NCBI GenBank assembly: GCA_013285645.1 | Contig: JABDHJ010000002.1 | Coordinates: forward strand, 124,001 to 188,000 | DNA length: 64,000 nt | DNA from: Verrucomicrobiota bacterium | GTDB lineage: Bacteria; Verrucomicrobiota; Verrucomicrobiia; Methylacidiphilales; UBA1321 | Reading direction: 5' to 3' | Shown here: positions 52,059 through 59,609 of the stretch, piece by piece | Layout: every line of letters starts with the position of its first letter | Position numbering within the stretch: position 1 is the stretch's first letter | Made by a program: the position numbers and the translations under genes | The notes under the pieces: generated by a model | Database searches by the model: none | Seen by the model: the letters and a program-made list of their open reading frames with translations, nothing else | What the model was told of the DNA's origin: nothing

Positions 52059-52087
52059 ATCCGCCGCTAGGGACAGCGGCGGCTACC
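52059..52087. repeat. GGTAGCC hairpin repeat, inverted (family 1)
   Basis: Arms CCGCCGCT/AGCGGCGG end in GGCTACC, only 7 bases before the start codon of the ABC ATPase gene. It therefore occupies the position where a Shine-Dalgarno sequence would be expected, and none is seen. Confidence 0.85.
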
Positions 52088-52094
52088 TACTAAT

Positions 52095-52766
52095 ATGATA
52101 CGTATTGAGAACGCGACGAAGCTTTATGGGCGCACGGGGCCGGATGGGGCGGCGGTGCATGCGCTTAATGGAGTGAGTCTGCACATCGAGCATGGGGAAT
52201 TCGTGGCGATCATGGGGCCGAGCGGTTGCGGGAAGAGCACGCTGTTGCATGTGCTGGGCGGGCTGGATGTCCTGACTAGTGGGGAGATTTTTCTGGAGGA
52301 TGAGCCGATTCACAAATTGGATGAAGCGGGATTGACGCGGTTGCGCCGGAACAAGATCGGGTTTGTTTTCCAGTTCTTCAATTTGTTGCCGACGTTGACG
52401 GTGGAGGAAAATATCCGGTTGCCGGGAGTGCTGCAGAATGTGGCGACGGCGAAGATAGAGAGTCGTTCCATGGAATTATTGGCGGCGGTGGGGATGGAGC
52501 ATCGGGCGAGGCATCGGTTGCACCAGCTTTCGGGTGGGGAGATGCAGCGGGCGGCGTTGGCGCGGGCGCTCTTTATGGAGCCGCGCGTGTTGCTGGCGGA
52601 TGAGCCGACGGGGAATCTGGATTCGGAGGCGAGTGCCAAAGTCGTAAAGCTTTTTCGGGAGATTGGGGAGAAGCATCGCACGACGATCGTGATGGTGACG
52701 CATAGTCGGGATGTGGCGGCGGCGGCGCATCGTTTGGTGGAGATGCGGGATGGGCGGGTGGTGTGA
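52095..52766 (+). CDS. LolD/MacB-type ABC transporter ATPase
   Basis: A 223-residue ATPase. Walker A is [20 protein letters not shown], signature LSGGEMQRAALARALF, Walker B VLLADEPTGNLD, and the H-loop MVTHSRD. IGFVFQFFNLLPTLTVEENI matches the LolD/MacB branch, which works in lipoprotein release or peptide/antibiotic efflux. No permease partner is adjacent: the next gene is a convergent acyltransferase. The hairpin repeat just before its ATG may affect translation. Confidence 0.9.
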   Translation: MIRIENATKLYGRTGPDGAAVHALNGVSLHIEHGEFVAIMGPSGCGKSTLLHVLGGLDVLTSGEIFLEDEPIHKLDEAGLTRLRRNKIGFVFQFFNLLPTLTVEENIRLPGVLQNVATAKIESRSMELLAAVGMEHRARHRLHQLSGGEMQRAALARALFMEPRVLLADEPTGNLDSEASAKVVKLFREIGEKHRTTIVMVTHSRDVAAAAHRLVEMRDGRVV

Positions 52767-52861
52767 GTTGAGGGGCCTCTTGTTTGATGTGAACAACGAA
52801 TTGTCCGCTGCTCCCAAAGACGGGATATGCTCCAAACAAGGAGCGCGCGTGGAGTTGTTGA

Positions 52862-54070
52862 TTACACAGACATCGTCTTCAAGGGAACGGCGAAGGCGGG
52901 AGTCGTCTTTTGAATTTTTTTAATAACGCGCTTACCAAGGGCAATGCTTGGACACTCGACATATCGATAAAAAAGATAGGAGAGGCCTAAAATGGGGAGC
53001 CAAGTGAACAGGCAAAATACAAATTGTATCAACGGATGAAGCGGATGAGAGAAGGCCCAGTTGATAAAATCCAGTGAGGCATCCAGCAAGGGCAGGTGAA
53101 TCAAATAAGCGCTATAACTGACGATGCCGGCCCAACGTAAATGTTCGAGCGCGTGGCTTCTCCATGATGATAAAGAAAGGGTAGGACTTGGGCGGCTTAA
53201 GTAATATGCCATTGCGCAAGTCGAAGATAGGGCTGCCATGGTGAAGACAAGGGGACTTAAAGGCTTGAAGAAGTAAAAGCCGCATAAAAGAAGCGGCCAG
53301 AGAAAGCTCCATGCACTCCGGAAAGGCAGGGAGGCTCCTTTTAGATAGGCGTCAGCCAAGGCAGCACCGATGGACCAACTGAACCAAAAGCAAAGCGGTG
53401 AATCCGTAAACCATCGTGAGAAATGACACATTGGATAAAGGAGAAGCAGAAGGCCGTCGGCGCCTCGCAAACCGATCTCGATCAGCCCTACGATCCACAG
53501 GGATTTTTTCCAACCCAGGTGATCGGTCAACCAAAGGAGTGCCGGATAAAGCAGATAAAGCTGTGCCTCGACGGCAATACTCCAAAATGCCGGATTACCA
53601 ACTCCAAAGAAATACGTATTGCTAAAATTGTGGGCCAAAAATAAATGACTCAAGAGATCTTTCGTGCTTGTAGCGAAATGGTTCCAATCGCCACTGCTTC
53701 CTGAAACGAAATCGAGTCGAGTTGGATAAAAGGCAAAGGCGAAGAAAAGAAGGGCAAGCAGGTAGGGCGGATAAATCCTAAAAAAACGACGAATAAAAAA
53801 TATCCTGTAGTCTTTGTTCGCAGATCGTTGATGACTCAAATGAATACAGAATCCGCTAAGTGCAAAGAAGATTGGGACGCCTATAAATCCAAATGCAGCT
53901 GGAAAAATGAGATAGATGGACTTACTCGGTGATGCGCCGGGGAAGTATCCGGACCATGGCAGGTGGTCGATGACAAACGAGCCCCCGAGTGAATGGAAAA
54001 GAAAGACGGAAAGGATGGCTACCCCTCGAAAGTAATCCAAAAAAGGGATGTGCTCAGCCGTTGGCTTCAT
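52862..54070 (-). CDS. Acyltransferase 3 family protein
   Basis: A 402-residue polytopic membrane protein. The N-terminus EHIPFLDYFRGVAILSVFLF has the family pattern (LDxxRGxAIxxVxxxH), with the likely catalytic His in FLFHSLGG. About ten helices follow. These enzymes O-acetylate or otherwise acylate surface glycans, lipopolysaccharide or peptidoglycan from a cytoplasmic acyl donor. It stands alone between an ATPase gene and the tsf operon. Its start lies 163 bp from the tsf terminator region, and the sequence appears more AT-rich than neighbours. Confidence 0.9.
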   Translation of the reverse strand: MKPTAEHIPFLDYFRGVAILSVFLFHSLGGSFVIDHLPWSGYFPGASPSKSIYLIFPAAFGFIGVPIFFALSGFCIHLSHQRSANKDYRIFFIRRFFRIYPPYLLALLFFAFAFYPTRLDFVSGSSGDWNHFATSTKDLLSHLFLAHNFSNTYFFGVGNPAFWSIAVEAQLYLLYPALLWLTDHLGWKKSLWIVGLIEIGLRGADGLLLLLYPMCHFSRWFTDSPLCFWFSWSIGAALADAYLKGASLPFRSAWSFLWPLLLCGFYFFKPLSPLVFTMAALSSTCAMAYYLSRPSPTLSLSSWRSHALEHLRWAGIVSYSAYLIHLPLLDASLDFINWAFSHPLHPLIQFVFCLFTWLPILGLSYLFYRYVECPSIALGKRVIKKIQKTTPAFAVPLKTMSV

Positions 54071-54144
54071 TTCAGGGGAAAACCTATGTCCGTGATTTCG
54101 ATCGTGTCAACAAGCTAATCCTGGCAATGGGCGTTTCTGAATGG

Positions 54145-54172
54145 AGTTTGGGAGCGAGGGAGAGTCGCTTCC
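54145..54172. repeat. Family 5 repeat fragment
   Basis: Contains ggagtttgggagcgaggg, matching the inner part of the 52007 copy. A GGTAGCC-type unit (inverted, acacgggctaccc) lies near 54200. Confidence 0.6.
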
Positions 54173-54226
54173 TGCGCGCTTTGCGCGTCCGGGTAACAAG
54201 TAACACGGGCTACCCGAAGGGGATAC

Positions 54227-54258
54227 AAAAAAGCCCCGATTTGGGTCGGGGCTTTTTG
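54227..54258 (-). terminator. Rho-independent terminator of rpsB-tsf
   Basis: On the minus strand the arms AAGCCCCGA and TCGGGGCTT enclose CCCAAA and are followed by TTTT. It is 36 bp after the tsf stop. Confidence 0.92.
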
Positions 54259-54263
54259 CTGCA

Positions 54264-54288
54264 CGTCGCACGGAGTGCGATGGCTACC
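54264..54288. repeat. GGTAGCC hairpin repeat, inverted (family 1)
   Basis: Arms cgtcgcac/gtgcgatg with GGA loop end in GGCTACC. It sits between the tsf stop and its terminator. Confidence 0.8.
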
Positions 54289-54293
54289 GCTGA

Positions 54294-54935
54294 TTAGGAG
54301 GGCGTCACTTCCGGTTCGGCGGCGGGAGCGGCCTGGCCGGGGAGGGTTTCGCCGACTTGGAAGCGGGTGAAACGGCGGATGACGATGTTTTCGCCGAGTT
54401 CCGCGATCTTCGCGTTGAGCAGGTCATTGATCGTCTTGGTGTTGTCCTTCACGAACGTTTGTTCGAGCAGGCAGACGGTGCTGTAATACTTATCGACCTT
54501 GCCGGAGATAATCTTTTCGACCACGGCTTCGGGCTTGCCCTTGACTGAGGCGCTGGCGACGTCGCGTTCGACGGCGAGCAGGCTTTCGGGCACTTCATCG
54601 CGTTTGACGAAGAGCGGGGTGGCGGCGGCGACCTGGAGCGTGACGTCCTTGACGAAGGAGCGGAAGCTTTCGTTGCGGGCGACGAAGTCGGTCTCGCAAT
54701 TGATTTCGACGAGCACGCCGACTTTGTCGCCGACGTGGATGTAGGAGCCGATGACGCCTTCCTTGGCTTCGCGACCGGCTTTCTTGGACGCGGAGGCCGC
54801 GCCTTTTTTGCGGAGGATGCTGACGGCGGCTTCGAGGTCACCTTTGGCTTCGACGAGCGCTTTTTTGCAATCCATCATGCCCGCGTTGGTTTTTTCGCGG
54901 AGCTGTTTAACGAGTTCTGGGGAGATGTCGGACAT
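54294..54935 (-). CDS. tsf: Elongation factor Ts
   Basis: A 213-residue protein starting at MSDISPELVKQLREKTNAGM (54935). The N-terminal UBA-like helix block continues MMDCKKALVEAKGDLEAAVS, then the core VLVEINCETDFVARNESFRS with the TDFVAR signature. It exchanges GDP for GTP on EF-Tu. It is shorter than E. coli EF-Ts because of a reduced C-terminal domain. It follows rpsB in the standard order, separated by a family 1 hairpin variant. Codons upstream of 54935 in the same frame derive from that repeat. Confidence 0.95.
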   Translation of the reverse strand: MSDISPELVKQLREKTNAGMMDCKKALVEAKGDLEAAVSILRKKGAASASKKAGREAKEGVIGSYIHVGDKVGVLVEINCETDFVARNESFRSFVKDVTLQVAAATPLFVKRDEVPESLLAVERDVASASVKGKPEAVVEKIISGKVDKYYSTVCLLEQTFVKDNTKTINDLLNAKIAELGENIVIRRFTRFQVGETLPGQAAPAAEPEVTPS

Positions 54936-54956
54936 AGTTGTGGAGGGGAAAAGTGC

Positions 54957-54981
54957 GACGGTCATAGACCGCCGCTACATT
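54957..54981. repeat. Family 1 variant hairpin between rpsB and tsf
   Basis: On the minus strand, TGTAGCGGCGGTC, TAT loop, GACCGTCG. It is in the 54-bp spacer between two essential co-transcribed genes. Sister copies are at 21575 and 31934. Confidence 0.8.
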
Positions 54982-54989
54982 AATTATAA

Positions 54990-55739
54990 TTAAGCGGAAA
55001 CGCCGGTGAGCGATTCTTCATCGACCGGTTTGGCTGCGTCCTTGCCGGGGGCGCCGGACTTGGCGGAACCTTCGACGATGGCGTCGTTCAGGGCTTCGAG
55101 AATGATGCTGATCGAGCGAATGGCGTCGTCGTTGCCGGCGATGGGGAAGTCAACGAGATCGGGATCGGCGTTGGTATCGGTGATGGCGACGATCGGGATG
55201 TTGAGGCGGCGCGCTTCGGCGACGGCGATGGACTCGCGCGGCACGTCAACAATGACGATGGCGGCAGGATATTTTTCCATGTCCTTGATGCCGTCGAGAT
55301 TGCGGTGGAGCTTCGTGTTTTCACGGCGCATGACGGAGACTTCCTGCTTCGGCATGTCGTTGACCTTGCCGCTGGTCTCGAGGTTATCGATGCTGCGCAT
55401 GCGGGCGACGCTCTTGCGGATGGTGGTGAGATTGGTCATGGTGCCGCCGAGCCAGCGCTCGGTGACGTAAAAAGAATTGCTGCGCTTGGCCTGTTCCTTG
55501 ATGGTTTCCTGGGCCTGTTTTTTGCAGCCGACGAAAAGCACTTTTTTACCGCTGGAAGCGATGGACAGGAGGAAATCCTGCGCGGCTTCGAGTTGCTTGA
55601 CGGTGTGTTCGAGGTCGATGACGTAGATGCCATTGCGCGCTTCGAAGATGAAGGGTTTCATCTTGGGGTTCCAACGTTGGGTGCGGTGTCCGAAATGGAC
55701 GCCTGCGTCCAGGAGTTCTTTGATATCGACTCGATTCAT
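54990..55739 (-). CDS. rpsB: 30S ribosomal protein S2
   Basis: A 249-residue protein. Blocks typical of S2 are IKELLDAGVHFGHRTQRWNP, FIFEARNGIYVIDLEHTVKQ, RWLGGTMTNLTTIRKSV and PIVAITDTNADPDLVDFPIA, quoted up to 20 residues. It joins the 30S subunit late and helps anchor S1. It is first in the rpsB-tsf operon; the promoter should lie in 55740-55970, which has no other clear feature. The C-terminal tail (GAPGKDAAKPVDEESLTG) is lineage-specific. Confidence 0.97.
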   Translation of the reverse strand: MNRVDIKELLDAGVHFGHRTQRWNPKMKPFIFEARNGIYVIDLEHTVKQLEAAQDFLLSIASSGKKVLFVGCKKQAQETIKEQAKRSNSFYVTERWLGGTMTNLTTIRKSVARMRSIDNLETSGKVNDMPKQEVSVMRRENTKLHRNLDGIKDMEKYPAAIVIVDVPRESIAVAEARRLNIPIVAITDTNADPDLVDFPIAGNDDAIRSISIILEALNDAIVEGSAKSGAPGKDAAKPVDEESLTGVSA

Positions 55740-55972
55740 GATGTGCTTTTCCAGTTTATGACCCGTGAGGGCTTCCGTTTCTACGGAATGGGTTTTCGTT
55801 TGTGTGCCGGTAAAACCGGCGTTGATTTTCCTGTTGAGACGGCATGGGCCGGATCAACGGGAAGGGTCAGTGTGGGGGAACCGGCGGGGGAAAGCAAGCG
55901 AAAGTGGAGGCTGGTAGTGGCTCAATTTGAATTTTCTTTTTCCTTAGGCGATGGGTTGGCGTGACTTTGAAC

Positions 55973-56104
55973 ATGCCCCAAAAAGACAAAAATCAAATCG
56001 CTGCTCGAATCGTAGCTCTTTCTACTGGTCAGCCCATGCCGACTCTCGGGAAACGTGGGAGGGCGAAAGTCAAAAAGACTAAACCCAAAAGCAAGAAACA
56101 TTAG
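55973..56104 (+). CDS. Tiny basic protein (possible)
   Basis: A 43-residue reading frame, MPQKDKNQIAARIVALSTGQ, then PMPTLGKRGRAKVKKTKPKS and KKH. The strongly basic C-terminal half (12 Lys/Arg in the last 20 residues) suggests nucleic-acid binding. It converges with the Fic gene, overlapping its stop by 4 bp. No good Shine-Dalgarno sequence is visible, so it may be chance; the ordered N-terminal helix favours a real gene. Confidence 0.35.
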   Translation: MPQKDKNQIAARIVALSTGQPMPTLGKRGRAKVKKTKPKSKKH

Positions 56105-57306
56105 CTTAGAAACGAATAGCTCTTGGCTTTGGGCATCTTTTTTACTGCCTCCAAAAAACCATTTTCGGTAATTTGAGTCGGCCAATCAAGATTGATAGTA
56201 AGAAACTGGGTTTCGGTCTTGTCGTCCCTCCTAACAATAAGTGCTCCCACTTCCAATAAATGAACCAAGTCTCGAAAGGCAGCTTTTCTGCCTGCTTTTA
56301 GAGGCTTATATAGGTAGTTGATTGCCTTATACGTGTCCGGTACAGATGTTTCTCCTATTCTTAGGAACATGTGAAGAATGGTGAGATGCCTTTTAGCAAT
56401 AACTGCTTTTCGATCAGTTTGCAGACGGCCAAAAAGTTCATGCATCGTATTTTGGAAAATAGATTTCGAGACATTGACGCGAATTTCCTGAAATAATCTT
56501 TGGCACTGATTTTTAATTCCCTTCAATCCAAAGATTAGAAAAGGGGTTAAGTCGTAGGCGGGCGGATGCACTGAACTCAATGCGGCAAGGTAAGCGAGTT
56601 TCTCATCGTAATAGTAGTTAGACATCGCAATGAACAAGTGATCTGTAAGTCCGGAACTACGAAGCATCAACGCCTCCACTGCTCGGGCGGTTCTGCCGTT
56701 TCCATCTAGAAATGGATGCATGGCGGCAAAATGATAATGTAAGGCAACGGCCTGGATAAGAGGATCATGATCCTTAAATTCTCGTTGCAATGCTTCCCCT
56801 AACTTTTGAAATGCCGCCGAACACTCATCGCCGCCATTGCATCCCCGATGTTCGGGGATTCCAAATGTAACATTCACATCCCGCTTGCGAAGTACCCCTG
56901 GAGGACAATGATCGGAATCTGCATCCCCAATGATTAAGGTGTGCACTTGGCGAATAAGATCGCAGTCCACTGGCTGATGAACAGGGAGAGAAGCTATCCA
57001 TTTATAGGCTCTCATTGCAGCGTGTGCTTGTCTTTGAGAACGCGTTAGAAGTTGTTCGGGTGTTTCCCGCAGAGCTAACTCTAATTCTCGATCTGTAAAA
57101 TCAGCACCCTCAATTCGGGAGGTGCCTGCAACTTCTGACTTTAACTGGACCGCTTGTAGGGCCTCCACCCAGCTTCGCTGATATGGGATTTGCGTTAGTG
57201 AGAGCACTGCGGCCTTAGCCTCAGTAAGTCTAAAAAGAAGATGCGGGTCAGAAGCGTTGTAATGAATCCACGTTGCTGGGGTAGTATATTTGATGATCGC
57301 GCTCAT
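56101..57306 (-). CDS. Fic-family protein with class II inhibitory motif
   Basis: A 401-residue protein. The core motif HPFLDGNGRTAR (197-208) has the catalytic His197 and the full HPFxxGNGRxxR pattern, so it should catalyse AMP transfer or removal. The N-terminal region carries TSRIEG (62-67), matching the inhibitory (S/T)xxxE(G/N) motif of class II Fic proteins, where the Glu blocks ATP positioning. The C-terminal part is probably a winged-helix module. The target is unknown. Upstream DNA (57307-57463) is AT-rich with a palindrome at 57349. Base composition differs from the flanks, which fits horizontal gain. Confidence 0.92.
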   Translation of the reverse strand: MSAIIKYTTPATWIHYNASDPHLLFRLTEAKAAVLSLTQIPYQRSWVEALQAVQLKSEVAGTSRIEGADFTDRELELALRETPEQLLTRSQRQAHAAMRAYKWIASLPVHQPVDCDLIRQVHTLIIGDADSDHCPPGVLRKRDVNVTFGIPEHRGCNGGDECSAAFQKLGEALQREFKDHDPLIQAVALHYHFAAMHPFLDGNGRTARAVEALMLRSSGLTDHLFIAMSNYYYDEKLAYLAALSSVHPPAYDLTPFLIFGLKGIKNQCQRLFQEIRVNVSKSIFQNTMHELFGRLQTDRKAVIAKRHLTILHMFLRIGETSVPDTYKAINYLYKPLKAGRKAAFRDLVHLLEVGALIVRRDDKTETQFLTINLDWPTQITENGFLEAVKKMPKAKSYSFLS

Positions 57307-57348
57307 GCAATCAATATAATAGCCCCTGTTTCCAAGTCAATTATTTTT

Positions 57349-57367
57349 AATGTATTTTTAATACATT
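57349..57367 (-). promoter_or_regulatory. Palindrome upstream of the Fic gene
   Basis: AATGTATT and AATACATT form a perfect 8-bp inverted repeat around TTT, 43 bp before the Fic start codon. The position fits an operator, perhaps for autoregulation through the C-terminal winged helix. No protein partner is proven. Confidence 0.5.
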
Positions 57368-57463
57368 ATAACAGAATGAGTTGCGAGTCTAAATGTGAAA
57401 ATAAAAATGATTTGACTTCCATCTCATTTCCATTATATTTCTTTCAGATTTCAAGAGAAATTT

Positions 57464-57628
57464 ATGAATAAACTGGATTCAAAATCAAGAGAGTATTCGA
57501 TTGCCGTCCACTACATGTACTACAATTTCTGCCGGATTCACCAGAGCTTACGAGTCACCCCGGCGATGGAAGCGGGCGTAGCCGATCACGTCTGGTTGCT
57601 AGAGGAGGTAATCAGCCTCTTAAAATAA
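57464..57628 (+). pseudogene. Transposase C-terminal remnant (DDE type)
   Basis: A 54-residue frame contains YSIAVHYMYYNFCRIHQSLR, then VTPAMEAGVADHVWLLEEVI. The pattern YNFxRIHxxLRVTPAMEAGVxDHVW is the C-terminus of a common DDE transposase. The catalytic core is absent, so this is the end of a decayed insertion sequence. No terminal repeats were found next to it. Confidence 0.8.
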
Positions 57629-57651
57629 GATAATTTCTAACTTTTGAAGGA

Positions 57652-57688
57652 AAAGCCCGGAAGAGATTGGCGTCTCGACCGGGCTTTA
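57652..57688. terminator. Hairpin with T/A-rich flank
   Basis: Arms AAAGCCCGG and CCGGGCTTT enclose a nested GAGA/TCTC stem and are followed by aaaaaaa on the plus strand. On the minus strand it has a T-run, so it could end transcription in either direction. It lies just after the transposase remnant. Confidence 0.7.
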
Positions 57689-57811
57689 AAAAAATTTCTA
57701 ATCAGAGGCAAACCGGATTAGAAGGATGGAACTAGCGGATTAACTCAACACCGAGAGGCTACTCTCACCCGCTCATTTCTGTCAACAGGGTTGCTTAAGG
57801 AAAAGACAGTT

Positions 57812-58126
57812 ATGAGTAACAACACAGTAAAATGGTCAAATTATGAGTTCACGGTATATGGCCCTAATACGACATGGAATGACGTGGCGGGACTTTATAT
57901 CTTCGCTGGACTCAATGCCAACAATCGATGGGTAGCTCTGTATATCGGTCAAACGGTCAGCTTTCAGGAACGTCCAGGGAATCATGATCGCTGGGATGAG
58001 GCGGCTCAACTTGGGGCCACCCACGTCCATGCGATGGTGGTTCCGCTACAGGCCAACCGGGACGCAATTGAGAAACTGCTGATAGGCAATCATGCGCCTC
58101 AACTGAACACTCAGCATCGGCGTTAA
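57812..58126 (+). CDS. Small GIY-YIG-like protein
   Basis: A 104-residue protein starting at MSNNTVKWSNYEFTVYGPNT (57812), with TAAGGAAAAG upstream. AGLYIFAGLNANNRWVALYI followed by GQTVSFQERPGNHDRW matches the GIY-YIG core (GLY ... YIG with the following Arg). The later NHAPQLNTQH resembles the final catalytic segment (N in xPxxN). The domain cuts DNA in many nucleases, but small stand-alone members are poorly known. It lies in an accessory patch after a transposase remnant. Confidence 0.75.
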   Translation: MSNNTVKWSNYEFTVYGPNTTWNDVAGLYIFAGLNANNRWVALYIGQTVSFQERPGNHDRWDEAAQLGATHVHAMVVPLQANRDAIEKLLIGNHAPQLNTQHRR

Positions 58127-58337
58127 AGTCGGTAGAGATACGCTCGTGTGCTTGCAAAAAGCGCATGAGCGCGATCTCATCCTTGTTATTTTGCGGCTTC
58201 ACAAGCCAGCCCTTCCTAGTAAGCGTTGCTTTCATAGTTTCTTATCGGCATTAATCCTGCCAATCCTCTGCTTATATCATTTCCGTCAACTTTTTTAATT
58301 CAAACTGAGCCACTACCTGGAGGCTTTGTCGATGGCG

Positions 58338-58432
58338 CGATTCAACCCCTTCGGGGTAGGGCTGCTGTCACATTTACCCAGGGTAGGCGATGCGCCAACC
58401 CTGGGCTGTACGATCACAACCCTGTTGGGGTT
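58338..58432. repeat. Cluster of three small hairpins (caacccc/ggggtt type)
   Basis: Three hairpin-forming segments follow each other: aaccccttcggggt, acccagggt paired with accctgggct across ggcgatgcgcc, and aaccctgttggggtt. The 313-bp stretch 58127-58439 has no convincing gene apart from these. Confidence 0.7.
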
Positions 58433-58439
58433 GGTGGGC

Positions 58440-58619
58440 CTACTCTTCCTCTTCGTCCTCGTCTTCGGAACCGTGCGCGAGAATATTGAGGTCTTTCGAC
58501 ATTTGAACGAGACGTTGGGCGATCAGGTCAAGCGCGAGACTGATGCGCCAAAGGAGGGTGAGAAAGATGATGACGATGATGAAATCGACAATGATGATCG
58601 AGAGAGCCGCAACGTTCAT
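58440..58619 (-). CDS. Small single-helix membrane protein with acidic tail
   Basis: A 59-residue frame: MNVAALSIIIVDFIIVIIFL, a strong membrane helix, then TLLWRISLALDLIAQRLVQM and an amphipathic stretch ending SEDEDEEEE. The overlapping frame on the plus strand gives a Lys/Asp-rich low-complexity product and seems less credible. The gene is divergent from tatC, with 82 bp between starts. Function is unknown; similarity of its layout to small envelope or phage-shock-like proteins is only superficial. Confidence 0.6.
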   Translation of the reverse strand: MNVAALSIIIVDFIIVIIFLTLLWRISLALDLIAQRLVQMSKDLNILAHGSEDEDEEEE

Positions 58620-58701
58620 AGGGCGACTCTATCGTTCGGATGGGACATGGCAAGGGCGTCCGTTACTTGCGCAATGCGGCGCGGTCTGACAGATTGACGC
58701 C

Positions 58702-59475
58702 ATGCCGCAGAATCTCCCGGACGAGGACGTCCGCCCCATCCTGGAAACGAAACCGTTTCTGGGCCATCTCGAAGACCTGCGCTGGACCATCATCCGGTGC
58801 GTCAGCGCGCTGATGATCGGGGTGATCATTTGCGCTTTCACGGCGAAGTTTATTCTGCGGGCTCTCTATCATCCCTACCGGCTGACGGGGCAGGACCCGC
58901 ATAAACTGGTCAATATCGGGGTGGTTGATCCGTTCTCGATCCACATGGAAGTGAGCGTTTTCGGCGGGATTATTCTTTCGCTGCCGTTCCTGCTTTATTT
59001 CATCGGGCAGTTTCTGCTTCCGGCGCTGACGCCGCGGGAGAAGCGTTTCCTGGCGCCGATTTTTTTCGCGGGATCGATTCTTTTTATTCTCGGGGTGACG
59101 TTTTGTTACGTCTTTGTGCTCAGGGCCGCACTTGAATTTTTTATCGGATACAGCAGGTACCTCGACATGGAATCGATGTGGACAGCGAAGACGCTGATCG
59201 ATTTTGAGGTGCAGATGTTGATCGGTTGCGGACTCGCGTTTGAGTTTCCGCTGGTCATCATTGTGCTCAATTTGCTGGGGATTGTTTCGAGCGAGCAACT
59301 GGCGGGGAAGCGGCGGCATGCGGCCTTCATTATTTTTGTCGCGACTTGCTGTATTATGCCGACGACGGATCCTTTTTCGCTGACGCTGCTTTCGTTGCCG
59401 CTGTATGTGCTTTATGAGGGTTGCATCTGGGTCACGCGAGTGATGGATCGGCGCAAGGCTAAGGCTGCGGAGTGA
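58702..59475 (+). CDS. tatC: Sec-independent protein translocase TatC
   Basis: A 257-residue protein with six membrane helices. FLGHLEDLRWTIIRCVSALM has the conserved N-terminal ExLRxR-like region (HLEDLRWTIIR), and later FEVQMLIGCGLAFEFPLVII with the Glu of TatC and FIIFVATCCIMPTTDPFSLT with the P-D motif. TatC is the twin-arginine signal receptor and forms the transport pore with TatA/TatB, which are not adjacent here. It converges with marC across a dense family 1 repeat cluster. Confidence 0.95.
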   Translation: MPQNLPDEDVRPILETKPFLGHLEDLRWTIIRCVSALMIGVIICAFTAKFILRALYHPYRLTGQDPHKLVNIGVVDPFSIHMEVSVFGGIILSLPFLLYFIGQFLLPALTPREKRFLAPIFFAGSILFILGVTFCYVFVLRAALEFFIGYSRYLDMESMWTAKTLIDFEVQMLIGCGLAFEFPLVIIVLNLLGIVSSEQLAGKRRHAAFIIFVATCCIMPTTDPFSLTLLSLPLYVLYEGCIWVTRVMDRRKAKAAE

Positions 59476-59481
59476 TCGCCA

Positions 59482-59602
59482 GGTAGCCGTCGCACTCCGT
59501 GCGACGGAGCTTCATCCCAGAACATCACCTCGAAACCGTCGCACGGAGTGCGACGGCTACCCCGGAAGAAGACATCCGCCGCTAGGGACAGCGGCGGCTA
59601 CC
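59482..59602. repeat. GGTAGCC hairpin repeat cluster, three units (family 1)
   Basis: A direct unit with arms CCGTCGCAC/GTGCGACGG, its inverted copy 40 bases later ending GGCTACC, and an inverted unit with arms CCGCCGCT/AGCGGCGG. It fills the convergent spacer of tatC and marC. Being palindromic it may terminate transcription from both sides, but no T-run is present. Confidence 0.88.
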
Positions 59603-59609
59603 TCAGACA

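Noticed and set aside
57957-58235. Minus-strand frame starting MKATLTRKGWLVKPQ
   Set aside because: The first 35 residues look protein-like, but the rest is the antisense of the GIY-YIG-like gene. It may be a decayed gene start; evidence is too weak to list.
58326-58697. Plus-strand frame with Lys/Asp-rich tail before tatC
   Set aside because: It starts in hairpin repeats and its acidic part is the antisense of a better membrane-helix frame on the minus strand (58440-58619).
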